Assembly: GCA_043228905.1 (NCBI GenBank) | Contig: JBHGNT010000005.1 | Coordinates: 2,418,001-2,482,000, forward strand | From: Azolla caroliniana | Lineage: Eukaryota; Polypodiophyta | Direction of reading: 5' to 3' | Length of the DNA stretch: 64,000 nucleotides | Shown here: in pieces, positions 22,101-30,500 of the stretch | Layout of the letters: every line of letters starts with the position of its first letter | Numbering within the stretch: the first letter of the stretch is position 1 | Notes under the pieces: model-generated | The model's input: only the letters and a program-made list of their open reading frames with translations | What the model was told of the DNA's origin: nothing | The model's database searches: none | Program-made: the position numbers and the translations under genes

Positions 22101-22585
22101 AATGCAAACGCTTTGCCGTGTTGCTCCAACATCTCGCGAAATCGTTCTTCTTCTTTCTGTAATAGGAACCCACCTCCACCGATCCGAAGTTTCTTCCGGG
22201 TCTCATCCGTGAAGGCATGTCCGATATCCACGGACTTCCGAAGTGTCGGATCTCCCGAGACTTCTTTCTTCTTTTGTTCGCTATCGGCGGGTAGTGGTCC
22301 CGCGGCCGGTTTCACCTTCTTCTCCACGGTCTTGTATTTCGTACTTACCATTGCTTCTTCTTTGCGGAGCGCATCCGGCCCCATTTTCGCAACGATCTCG
22401 TACATCTCGACCGATTCCACCGGGACTACCCGGTTCCCTTGGCTTTTATCTTCCGCAAGCTCTTCAAGCCGTTGTAGTGTATTCCCATAGAACACTTCCT
22501 CGATCACTCCCACGATTTCTTCGTCTTCTTTTATTATTGATGCCGACCGTAACTTATCCTCCACTTGTCGGTATTGTTTCTTCAT
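19118..22585 (-). CDS. Gypsy C pol: RT, RNase H, integrase
   Basis: An uninterrupted 1155-residue frame. RT spans about 190-420, with VPKKNGSLRFIQDLQPVNK (in part) and the catalytic TFLDDIPMKG (about 338-347). RNase H follows (VTVDTSPTGIRWVI, then HISGKDNAVADMLSR). Integrase has an HHCC zinc region (ESCEKCQ) and a D,D,E triad seen as MVDIVAMP, IADRGELD and NGKIERGH. The end is acidic, with no chromodomain. The LDDI-KG catalytic box, the TLSGEKS-FG phrase, GNG-like KIERGH and the ALWADRTT phrase resemble, from memory, a Ty3 lineage best known in fungi. The true pol product probably begins further upstream by frameshifting, because the frame is open back to 22724. Confidence 0.9.
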   Translation of the reverse strand: MKKQYRQVEDKLRSASIIKEDEEIVGVIEEVFYGNTLQRLEELAEDKSQGNRVVPVESVEMYEIVAKMGPDALRKEEAMVSTKYKTVEKKVKPAAGPLPADSEQKKKEVSGDPTLRKSVDIGHAFTDETRKKLRIGGGGFLLQKEEERFREMLEQHGKAFAFTSREIGCVDPRIVEPMVIFTIDHVPWNLKPILVPRAHIPKVIDLLKEKVAMGILEPSSAPYSNRWFTVPKKNGSLRFIQDLQPVNKVTIRNSGVGPIVDEFAEAFAGRAIYSIGDLYSGYDQFQLAVESRDITTMRTPIGLVRMCTLPQGATNSVAHMMNAMNKVLRDCIPEITMTFLDDIPMKGCAVEAKDETMDDRGCRKFVVDHIHDCEKVLRKLEDVHLTLSGEKSAFGQEEILVVGHLCGPYGRRPSPTKIDAIRAMKEVCESTSEVRRFLGACAFYHIWIPHYAHIADPLYHLLRKGKKFEWKPEHAKAMRKLKKTLWRAESLKKPSYERPIIVTVDTSPTGIRWVINQADSDGSRYPIRFGAKVLNERQRGYAQVKRELWGVVSAIKSDRDYLIGAEVVIETDCLPILGMMRCCTIPDVAMLRWVAYVKSLNPEVRHISGKDNAVADMLSRARFEDDITESDNEEVSEDYFTSESICRVNVIREFREEEYEGETLMIGKMLQEVEDSTNDKERRAEIRRKKRQVQKFFLENGLIWRTPKRPDGIPLRVVGTKEQRNRIMSEFHESDWAGHRGTWATFVKIKQRYWWKNMYRDVAEFTESCEKCQVYSGVRHRDELHPTFSPTINFKWMVDIVAMPTGIGQKKYLVLAREDLTNQVEGRALRRKTCAAVCQFLLEEVFCRYGCVGQVIADRGELDSDKARGFFAKHGVRLTLTTAYNPEANGKIERGHSPIVKALAKACDGRVKDWPQILPYALWADRTTHSSVTGYMPAELMTGQAPVMPTETAIATWTILPWKEEMSREELLAVRIRQLEGRPKDVAEASRRQQEARFRNKSRFDTKHRLRPRRIEEGDWVIVYDSSLDHQHTTMRKFAKRWFGPYEVRKVFDNGTYQLSELDGTILRVPIAGKRVKIFKKRTDDKPYVIQVEADNEEQSDEDHNDAGSEESGLQLIVDIRGESEEASDEDGYEESRTSAHTGGCAGLEGVSVVV
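19131..19145 (-). promoter_or_regulatory. Polypurine tract of gypsy C
   Basis: On the minus strand TTTGGAGGGGGTGAG sits directly before the TGTCG start of the 3' LTR. The pol stop codon lies just inside the LTR. Confidence 0.8.
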
Positions 22586-22715
22586 TCCTCCGGTTACGGC
22601 CGTGTACGTAGATGCCCCATCCGGGCCGATTCGTACTTGTTTTGCTCCGAGAGTTTTCTTCCTGTGTGGGGTATCAGGGCTTCTCGGACTATCACTTCCC
22701 CACTCCGCAACAGTC

Positions 22716-22732
22716 CGCTTTAAAAATCCATT
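22716..22732 (-). promoter_or_regulatory. Candidate -1 frameshift site between protease and RT
   Basis: On the minus strand the gag-protease frame ends ATG GAT TTT TAA. The pol frame is the -1 frame and is open from this exact point (TTA AAG CGG ...) into the long pol frame. Five T lie just before the stop, so a Phe tRNA on TTT could slip back one base with full pairing. A simple 1-base indel mutation would look the same. Confidence 0.45.
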
Positions 22733-24009
22733 CTCACTTGGGACAAGAGTTCCCTCTTGTTCCTTTCGTGATTTGCCGGCACCGTTAGGAATTGGACGGA
22801 TTTCCCTCCGTTTTGGCTCCGAATTCGCGCAAAAGCCGCACCACTATCGAGCACCTTCGTCTCCATCCGTGAAGCCGTGATAAAGGGTTGGCCGAGGATG
22901 ACAGAATGTGAAACCTCATCCTGCACAAAGAAATTTTGGTCAATTTCGACATCCCCGATCTTTACTGTCACATCCGGACAAGCCGCAAATAGGTCTTCTG
23001 TCGTTTTCGTGGCTGCCCGAATCTTCCATCCATGGTTGGTGTTTATAGGCCACTTCCCCTTTCGGTAGAACTCCTTGGACATCAAGTTGATCTCCGATCC
23101 GTGATCAATCAATGCTAGCACGGGTTCTTTGATGTTGCCGATTCGGACCGGAGTCTCCGTAGTCGCACGTGCCCAGTGTGGCCTTGTATAGTGGGAGTCC
23201 GGAATTTCGCCTTCCACTTCGGTGTCGTTCATTGAAACGGTATTTGCATTCACCCTTGGAGCATTTTCCTCCGTACTTTGTCTCTTCCTTTTCACGAGAT
23301 CCACGAGAAGATCGTGAAACTCCTTCTTCGCTATTCCGAGTAGTTCCCGCAGCGAAAAATCTACCCGGCTATCCAAGATTCTTTCCTCGAACACTCTTTT
23401 CAAGTCGGTTTGTTGTTCTATGTCCGAGGCGAGCTTGAATGCCGGAGTCGCCTTTTCTTTTCCCTTACCTCCGGAGTTCCAGCTTTCCGGTATCTTCGAT
23501 GGTCCGGCCGCATCCTCCGTGCGCCGTCGTTTCTCGTCCACATACACCTCATGTAATTGACACAGGGCGTATATGCTATTCTTATCGACAGGGCATCCCC
23601 ATCCCGTAGCTTCCCGGACGCCTTCCGCGGTGTTTCGGATATCGTTGGAGTCGGTTTTCTCGGTGTTTCTTAGCACCTCCGGCCAGAAAGACGCCTTCGC
23701 TCCCGTTGACTCCCCGACACATATTCCCGCGGTTGTCGCATAGTTGCTTCTTGCCGCTAACTCCTCCTCGAGCACCTTCTTCATGCCGCCTTTCCGGAAG
23801 TTCGGTCGGAGTGGCTTCCGAGAGTCCATCGAATGAATCCGGTTTCCCTCGTAGTAGATGAGATCCCGTCGTAGCGCCTCCTTATGGTCGTCGCAATCCC
23901 TCCGATCGTGTTCGGCGCTATCGCACCATATGCACCGTCGATCCGTATATTTGGAGCTTGTGGGGCGGTCATCCGACTTCTTCACGATCGCGATCTTTAG
24001 ATTCTCCAT
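22720..24009 (-). CDS. Gypsy C gag C-terminus and protease
   Basis: A 429-residue frame in the same frame as the upstream gag frame, separated only by a UAG codon at 24022-24024. It has a CIWCDSAEHDRRDC zinc knuckle (CX2CX4HX4C) near residues 27-40. An aspartyl protease lies near residues 280-400: LALIDHGSEINLM, then DVEIDQNFFV, then SHSVILGQPF. The catalytic triplet reads DHG instead of DTG or DSG. The end of the frame is the candidate frameshift site. Confidence 0.8.
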   Translation of the reverse strand: MENLKIAIVKKSDDRPTSSKYTDRRCIWCDSAEHDRRDCDDHKEALRRDLIYYEGNRIHSMDSRKPLRPNFRKGGMKKVLEEELAARSNYATTAGICVGESTGAKASFWPEVLRNTEKTDSNDIRNTAEGVREATGWGCPVDKNSIYALCQLHEVYVDEKRRRTEDAAGPSKIPESWNSGGKGKEKATPAFKLASDIEQQTDLKRVFEERILDSRVDFSLRELLGIAKKEFHDLLVDLVKRKRQSTEENAPRVNANTVSMNDTEVEGEIPDSHYTRPHWARATTETPVRIGNIKEPVLALIDHGSEINLMSKEFYRKGKWPINTNHGWKIRAATKTTEDLFAACPDVTVKIGDVEIDQNFFVQDEVSHSVILGQPFITASRMETKVLDSGAAFARIRSQNGGKSVQFLTVPANHERNKRELLSQVRMDF

Positions 24010-24021
24010 CTCCTTCAGCAG

Positions 24022-24759
24022 CTACTCCACCGTAGACGCGTCGACTCCCTTCTCGGCCGTAATCTCCCGAGCCCTCGGCTGATGGTCTTCCAGTCCCGTT
24101 CTCGGTTTCGGAATCGGTTCCGAAACCCTCTTTTCTTCGTTGGCAAGCCATTGCCCCCTCTTCGTGTACCGCGCGACGATATCCCGCACGCTTTCCCATG
24201 TTTCGGTGAGGCCGCTTTCGGTGGTCGTGTCCTCAAGAAGCACTCCGAGATCTTTCCGGTCCCGGACGTCCACAGCTCGCAAAAACATGATGACTTTGTC
24301 CGGCGCAAGAATAGTTTGATCTCTCGCGGACAGCCTCCCGAACCGACTTTCGAATGTCGAAAACACTTCGAGGACCTTCAACCCCTTACCTGACGTTTCC
24401 ACCCAATCCTCGAATCCCCTCCGCGTTGCCTTGGAGGAGTCCTCGATGGCAAACGTGGTCTTTAACGCCTCTTCGAATGCTTCCCACGTCGGATTTTGTT
24501 GTTGCAACCCGTGGATACTCCCTTGAAGCCCGTCGGTCGCCACCCGGTTAAAGGATGTCACTTGCAGTCCTTCCGAAGCCCGGCACCGGAGCATCTCCGC
24601 CTTGTAGTCCTGCAAATATCGCGACACATCCTTACCATTAAATTGCCCGTTGCGTTGCACGAGCCGCTCTACTGATGCCGAAATCTCCGACATCGTGCGT
24701 TGTTCTTGAAGCATCCGTTCGAACATCGCCATCATATTGTTAGCTTGTTGAGCCTCCAT
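24022..24759 (-). CDS. Gypsy C gag N-terminal part
   Basis: From MEAQQANNMMAMFER to STVE and a UAG stop. The middle (about 40-200) has the capsid-like pattern of a Ty3 gag: FNGKDVSRYLQDYKAEM, then TWEAFEEALKTTF. The frame is also open upstream through the PBS into the LTR, but the Met at 24759 lies just after the PBS and is the likely start. Past the stop the same frame continues at once (LLKEMENLK), so the UAG probably replaced a CAG glutamine. Confidence 0.75.
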   Translation of the reverse strand: MEAQQANNMMAMFERMLQEQRTMSEISASVERLVQRNGQFNGKDVSRYLQDYKAEMLRCRASEGLQVTSFNRVATDGLQGSIHGLQQQNPTWEAFEEALKTTFAIEDSSKATRRGFEDWVETSGKGLKVLEVFSTFESRFGRLSARDQTILAPDKVIMFLRAVDVRDRKDLGVLLEDTTTESGLTETWESVRDIVARYTKRGQWLANEEKRVSEPIPKPRTGLEDHQPRAREITAEKGVDASTVE

Positions 24760-24779
24760 CTCCTTGCCACCCGTCTTCA

Positions 24780-24793
24780 CGTTGGGTTCACCA
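24780..24793 (-). promoter_or_regulatory. Primer binding site of gypsy C
   Basis: Minus-strand TGGTGAACCCAACG follows the end of the 5' LTR. It starts with TGG as expected for pairing to a tRNA CCA end. I cannot name the tRNA. Confidence 0.55.
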
Positions 24794-24797
24794 ACTG

Positions 24798-25652
24798 TGT
24801 CGTGCCTTTCGGCTCCGGATCGTTGCGTGAGTCGGGTGGGAACCACAGAGGTCTTGGACTAGGAGAAAGAAGTTCGTGAGATAGAGATTAATTATGAGTA
24901 AATAGCAAAGAGAAAGATAAGAAACTCGTGAATCACACGAGTATACTATATTAATTGGTACTTAGGGTGTTAAGAGAGAAGTAGATGTATAAATCGTGAA
25001 TCCCACGAATAATTTTTGTATTGGTTAATACTTAATCCAAATAATCAACAACCCTTTACATATTTCTCTCCTCCTTATATAAGGAAAGAAGAGCTAAGCA
25101 TGGCTTCATGCCGTTTTTTTTTTTTTACAAAAAGTGTTCATGTCCACTAAATGTCCATGTGATGCTTTTTTATTTCCTAAGTATAGGGCTCATGCACGCT
25201 AGATGTGCATGAGTTATTTTTAGTGTCTCGCGTTTTTCTTTTTCATATATTAAAAAAATACACGATTTACCTTTTAATAAAGGTATGCATAAATAAAGGT
25301 CTTATACGTATTAAATCTATATTTAAAACACTTAAGATAAGTTAATGTAATGGTAAGGTTGGGGTTTGTCAACGTGGAGGTGCAGAGTTCGAATCACGCC
25401 CTGCGCAGTAGTGAGTATTTCCTTTCTTTTTACATTTATGTCTCTTTCTTTTTACATTTGCCGGTATGCCGTTTTCTTCCTTGCCGGTATGCCGTTTTCC
25501 TCCTTGCCGGTATGCCGTTTTCCTCCTTTTCGGTATGCCGTTTTCCTCCTTGCCGGTATGCCGTTTTCTTCCGGTTCTCACCGAGCACTCCATTCTCTAT
25601 CCGGAGGGACAAAAATATAATTTCCACATAGTGTGCAACCTACACTACGACA
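24798..25652 (-). repeat. 5' LTR of gypsy C (right)
   Basis: An 855-bp LTR nearly identical to the left one, TGTCGTGCC to CTACGACA on the plus strand. It contains the 23-bp minisatellite (25463-25575) and the tRNA-like pair (25341-25407). Confidence 0.9.
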
Positions 25653-26756
25653 ACGCTATTTGTGGTGCATCGATTCATGAGATAGACGGCCGTGGATGCC
25701 GCCTCCGCCCAATAGAAGTTCAGCATGTGCTTCTCACGCATCATGGCGCGTGCTACCTCGAGTATTTGCCGATTCTTTCTCTCGGCTACTCCGTTTTGTT
25801 GGGGAGTGTGTCGGCATGAGAATTCTCTACGAATGCCTTCACCTTGGAGGTAAGAGGTGAACTCGTCGGAGAAGTACTCCTTTCCTCCGTCCGATCGTAG
25901 GCATCGAATGTGCCGACCAGTTTCTTTCTCCACTTGGCTTTTGAGCCTTTGAAAGTGGGAGAGCACTTCGCTCTTCTTCTTCATCGGGTATATCCACGCG
26001 TAGCGCGAGTGGTCGTCGATGAAGGTGACGTAGTAGCGGCATCCGCCGAGCGTCGACGTTTGAGCCGGTCCCCATATGTCCGAGTGTATGACGTCGAGGA
26101 GGCCTTTGCTTGTGGAGCTCTCCTTCGGGAATGGGAGTCGATGTTGTTTGCCGAGTTGGCATGCTTCACACACTTGGTCGACTCATTTTGATTCGAAGGC
26201 CGGGAGTCCGATTACGACTCCCTTTGATTGCATTCCGCGAAGCCGTTGGAGGTTTACGTGGCCGATTCGCTTGTGCCACAACTCGATGTTTGTCTCGGTC
26301 TTGAGACCTTTGGCGTACATGGCTGATTTTACATCGTTTGAGTCGAGGATGAACAAGCGACCGTCTCTCCGTCCCTTGGCTATGAGTCAGTCGTCTTTCT
26401 CGATGAAGCAACCTTCATTGTTGAAGCGAACTTGCATGCCTTCCTCCACGATTTGGCCGACCGAGACCAAATTCTTTGTTATTGTGGGCACGTGCAAGAC
26501 ATTCTTGATGCAAGTTTGCTCGCCTTCTTTCCCGAATGGGACATCGCCGATGTGCCGAATGGGATGCGGAATGTCGTCTCCGGTCTCTATGTAGCCGGGT
26601 CGATCCGGCCTTCGCAAGTCGCGAAAACCACTCTTGGTGTGACGTCATGTGGTGTGAGGTGCCGAAGTCTACGAACCACGCGTGTTCGGAGTTGGAGTTG
26701 CTTGCGGAGTTTGCGGGATCGGAGGCCATCATAGAGTTCGCTCTATGCCTCATCAC
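25653..26756 (-). pseudogene. Copia B protease and integrase core
   Basis: On the minus strand the order is protease (AWFVDFGTSHHMTSH), KNVLHVPTITKNLVSVGQ, the GAG-pre-integrase region (ELWHKRIGHVNLQ, VCEACQLGKQHRLPF) and the integrase core (VIHSDIWGP, RSDGGKEYFS, QQNGVAERKNR: the D,D,E residues are present). The protease triplet reads DFG instead of DSG. Stops occur after FIEKDD and before VDQVCEAC. It ends at MNRCTTNS, where gypsy C is inserted. Confidence 0.85.
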
Positions 26757-26834
26757 GAAGAGTCCGCCGTAGTCCGCGTATTCCGCGTTCGCGACGTAAT
26801 TTGTGAGTTGCCGGCTTGTTGAGGTCGACTCACT

Positions 26835-27064
26835 TCATCTTTTTCGGCACTCCTCTTCGCGATGGCCGATTTTGCCGCAGTTGTTGCACGTAGGTGGCAT
26901 CGTTCGCCGACCTTGTTCGGCGTGGAAGCTCCCCCTTCTTGTGAAGTTTCCTGGATGGCTTCCGTTTCCTTGCTGAAATTGTGAATTCCCTTTGTGGGAT
27001 AGGTCGAATTGACCTCTTCCGCGTCGACCTTGTCTATGGGCACCATCTTTATCGGAGAAGAGCA
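26835..27064 (-). pseudogene. Copia B gag C-terminus with zinc knuckle
   Basis: SDKDGAHRQGRRGRGQFD and a CNNCGKIGHREEEC knuckle (CX2CX4HX4C). It is the direct continuation of the gag piece ending at 32441 and is split from it by copia D. Frame breaks at about 26757-26834 separate it from the protease. Confidence 0.8.
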
Positions 27065-27352
27065 TGTTGGAGACAATGTCGTCAATGCGGAAGATCTAGA
27101 AGCATTCGATTCTTCTGAATACCTGCGTATGACTGTTTCTATGTCGTTGCACAGAGAGAGAGAGTGAGAGAGAGAGACACAAAAGAGTTCTTTATTCATA
27201 AACAAGAATACAACAAGCCCCCCAACCTCACAAAGAGGTTACAAGGTCACTATATATAGGGACCGACTTAGGGCAACTGCCCTTTATGCTAATTACATAA
27301 ATGGCCAGAACGGGATAGTGTGAATACGTCCATTATACACTTGTATTCGACA
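27065..27352 (-). repeat. 3' LTR of copia D (left)
   Basis: 288 bp, TGTTGGAGACAATG to TATTCGACA on the plus strand. The only difference that I see from the right LTR is T against G in AAAGAGGTTACAAGG. Confidence 0.95.
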
Positions 27353-27365
27353 CTCCCCCGTAATG
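27353..27365 (-). promoter_or_regulatory. Polypurine tract of copia D
   Basis: Minus-strand ATTACGGGGGAG ends directly at the 3' LTR. Confidence 0.75.
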
Positions 27366-27545
27366 GGCGTATACATGGGTTATCTAAGATTACAGGTATA
27401 GACTTAGGTTCTCGGACATATCAGCTTTGTTCGAGTCGGCAGGGTCCGAAGGCAGAAGACCGAACTGGTCGGGTCGGAACAGTTGAAGCCGATCATTAAG
27501 GAACTGATGTCGGTTGTCGGGAACCATCCTGCTCTGTGTCCGGCT

Positions 27546-30500
27546 CTAACCGGACTGGTTTGTCGTTACGCCCATCTGATGCCGAAGAGACCGAAAGCGG
27601 TCTGCCGAAAGACACTTGGTCATTCCATCTGCGACATTGTTGGTTGTGGATATTTTCTCTAGACCGATTTTCCCTGAAATGACGCAGTCCCGAACGAAGT
27701 GATATCGAACGTCGATATGTTTGGAGGCGTTGTGGTGAACCGGATTTTTCGACAAGGCAACAGCACCTTGACTGTCGCTGTAGACAACTGGAGCCGAGTC
27801 ATGGTCGACTTGTCGAAACGTGTGCGCCAGCCGACCGAGCCACAAAGCTTCTTTTGCTGCGTCGGACGCAGCTACATATTCTGCTTCGGTCGTTGAGGTC
27901 GCTGTGCACTCCTGAAGTTTCGACTTCCACGAGATTGCTCCATTGCCGAATTTGAAGCAGTATCCGGTTGTTGATTTCCGACTGTCTATACAGCCGGCGA
28001 AGTCCGAGTAAGTGTAACCGACTACGCCTGAGGTTCGGTTCGGACCGAAAAGAATGCCGTGGTCTTTTGTGTCAGCTAGATATCTAAACACATGCTTGAC
28101 TGCGTTCCAATGCGATCGGCCAGGGTTGTGCATAAATCTGCTAACGACTCCTACGGCATGAGAAATATCAGGCCGTGTCGCGACCATCAGGTACATAAGG
28201 GAGCCGACTGCCGGTGCATACGGTACCGACTTCATATATTCCCCCTCCGGACCGGATGTCGGGCAGTCTCGCTGAGAGAGCCGAAGATTCATGGGGAGCG
28301 GGGTTGAAGCAGATTTGGCTGATTGCATGTTGAAGCGTTCCAAGACACGTCCGATATAGTCGGTCTGAGACAAAAAAAGATGTCGTTTATCGCGATGCCG
28401 ACTAATCTTCATGCCAAGTATGTGTCGTGCCGGACCGAGGTCCTTCATGGCAAACTTCAACCGCAGTTGCCGAATGAGATCGGCAAGTTCGCCCGCGTGG
28501 CGTCCAGAAAGTAGCATGTCGTCCACGTAGATGATGAGGAAGATGGGTGATCCATCTTGAGCTGTGTTGGTGAAAAGACAATGGTCCTCATCGCTTTTTG
28601 AGAAGCCGATCGATTGGATGAAGTCGTCGAACTTCTTGTACCATTGTCGCGGTGCCTGTTTGAGGCCGTATAGACTCTTCCTGAGTCGGCAGACTAGATG
28701 TTCTTGGCCAGTTGCCACGAAGCCTTTTGGCTGCTCCATATAAATTTCCTCGTCAAGATCACCATGGAGGAATGCTGTTTTGACATCTAGCTGAATCAGC
28801 TCCAAGTTGTCGGCTGCCACTACGCCGAGTAGGAAACGAAGGGTTGTCATTTTCACCACTGGTGAAAAAATCTCGTCGAAGTCGACGCCGTATTCTTGTC
28901 GGAAGCCCTTCGCAACTAGTCTGGCCTTGTACTTTGGGGTGGTCGAATCAGACGTCTCTTTTAGTCGATAGACCCATTTGCAAGGAAGAGCACGTCGGTT
29001 CCTAGGTAATTCGACCAGATCCCAAGTCTTGTTTGCCCGAATGGAGTGCATTTCCGACTCCATCGCCAGATGCCAGGTGGCTGAATCGACAGATGTCGAT
29101 GCTTCCTCGTAAGACGTCGGTTCGCCGGCGTCGGTGAAGAAAATTCCAGGAGAATACCTCTCCGGAGGTTGCGACAGTCTCTCGGATCGTCGGGGTATGG
29201 CTGGACTGGTCGCATCGGGTATCGAGGTCGAATGGTCCGAAAGCGAATCATTCGGCTGTGCCGAGTCGGAGTTGTCCGAGTCGGGAGTGTAAGGTTCAGC
29301 TACCCGTGAAGCTGACCGTGTGTTAAGAGCAGGGCCTTCTTGAAGGGTCGGCACATCGGAAAATGTTACCCTTCGGACTTCAATCGGTTTTTCGACTGAT
29401 GGATTCATAGCCGACTCGTTGAACACAACGTCCGAACTTCGAACGATTTGTCTGCGTTCGGGGTCCCAGAGTCGGTATCCCATTTCGCCGTCTGATCCAT
29501 ATCCAAGGAAAATGCATTTCCTGGACCGAGGTGCAAGTTTTCGGCGATCATCTTTCGGAATAAGGGCGTACACCTCGCATCCGAAGATCCTCAGCTTGTC
29601 GTAATTCGGCTTACTGCCGATCCATAGTTCCTGAGGAATTTGAAGTCCTAGAGGTCTACTTGGCGACATATTGATTATGTGTACTGCCGTGAGTAGAGCC
29701 TCTGCCCAGAAGCCATCCGACAGTCCGGAGTGTTGGAGCATGGAAACTATCCTTTCTTGGATTGTCCTATTCATTCGTTCTGCAATCCCGTTTTGCTCCG
29801 GACTGTGTGGTGCCGTAAATTCACGTCGGATGCCGCGTTGTCGGCAGAATTTGACGAATTCTTCGGATTTGAACTCTCCCCCATTGTCTGTCCGAAAGCA
29901 TTTCAGTTTTCGGTCGGTTTGATTTTCTACCATAGCGAGCCAGTCTGAGAAGATCGAGAAGACCCGATCTTTGGTGCGAATCGGATAAGCCCACACCTTT
30001 CGAGTCGAATCGTCAATAAAACTGACGAAGTAAGAGGCACCGCCGAGAGACTGATGCGGCATTGGGCCACAGACGTCCGAGTGGACTAAATCGAGAGGTC
30101 TCGTGTCTCTTGGTGCTGATGTCGGGTGTGAGGCGGCTGCTTGTTTGCCATACTGGCAATGCTCGCAGAATTGATGGTCCGAGAAGGAGAGTTTAGGGAT
30201 GTATCCGGCTCTAGATAGGTGCGTAATGCCGGCCTTGCTGAGGTGTCCTAGTCTTCTGTGCCATAGTGATGACACAGGAATATCCACCAAAAACAGGTTA
30301 CCCTCTCTGAGCGTAACATGTAACGGATACAGTGAGTGTATCTTGGGTCCTCTAGCAAGCAGGAGGTTCCCCCTGTGGAGTGTCCACCCTCCCGAAGAAA
30401 AACCGGCACGAATGCCGTCTTCATCTAGTTGTCCGACTGAGATCAATGGCCTTGAGAGCTCGGGTACATGTCGGACATTGTGGAGTACAAGTGTAGAGCC

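Larger units (their letters stand above)
18274..25652 (-). mobile_element. Ty3/gypsy element C, nearly intact
   Basis: A 7.4-kb minus-strand element inserted in the integrase of copia B, with ACGC repeated on both sides (18270-18273 and 25653-25656). It has two LTRs of about 855 bp that are nearly identical, a PBS next to the right LTR, gag, protease, RT, RNase H and integrase in Ty3/gypsy order, and a PPT. Only one in-frame stop in gag and one frame change before RT break the coding sequence. Its GC content is clearly higher than that of the surrounding DNA. Confidence 0.9.

Noticed and set aside
25839-26772. Many overlapping frames on both strands in the integrase region of copia B
   Set aside because: They mirror the GC-rich copia integrase on the minus strand, which is itself broken by stops.
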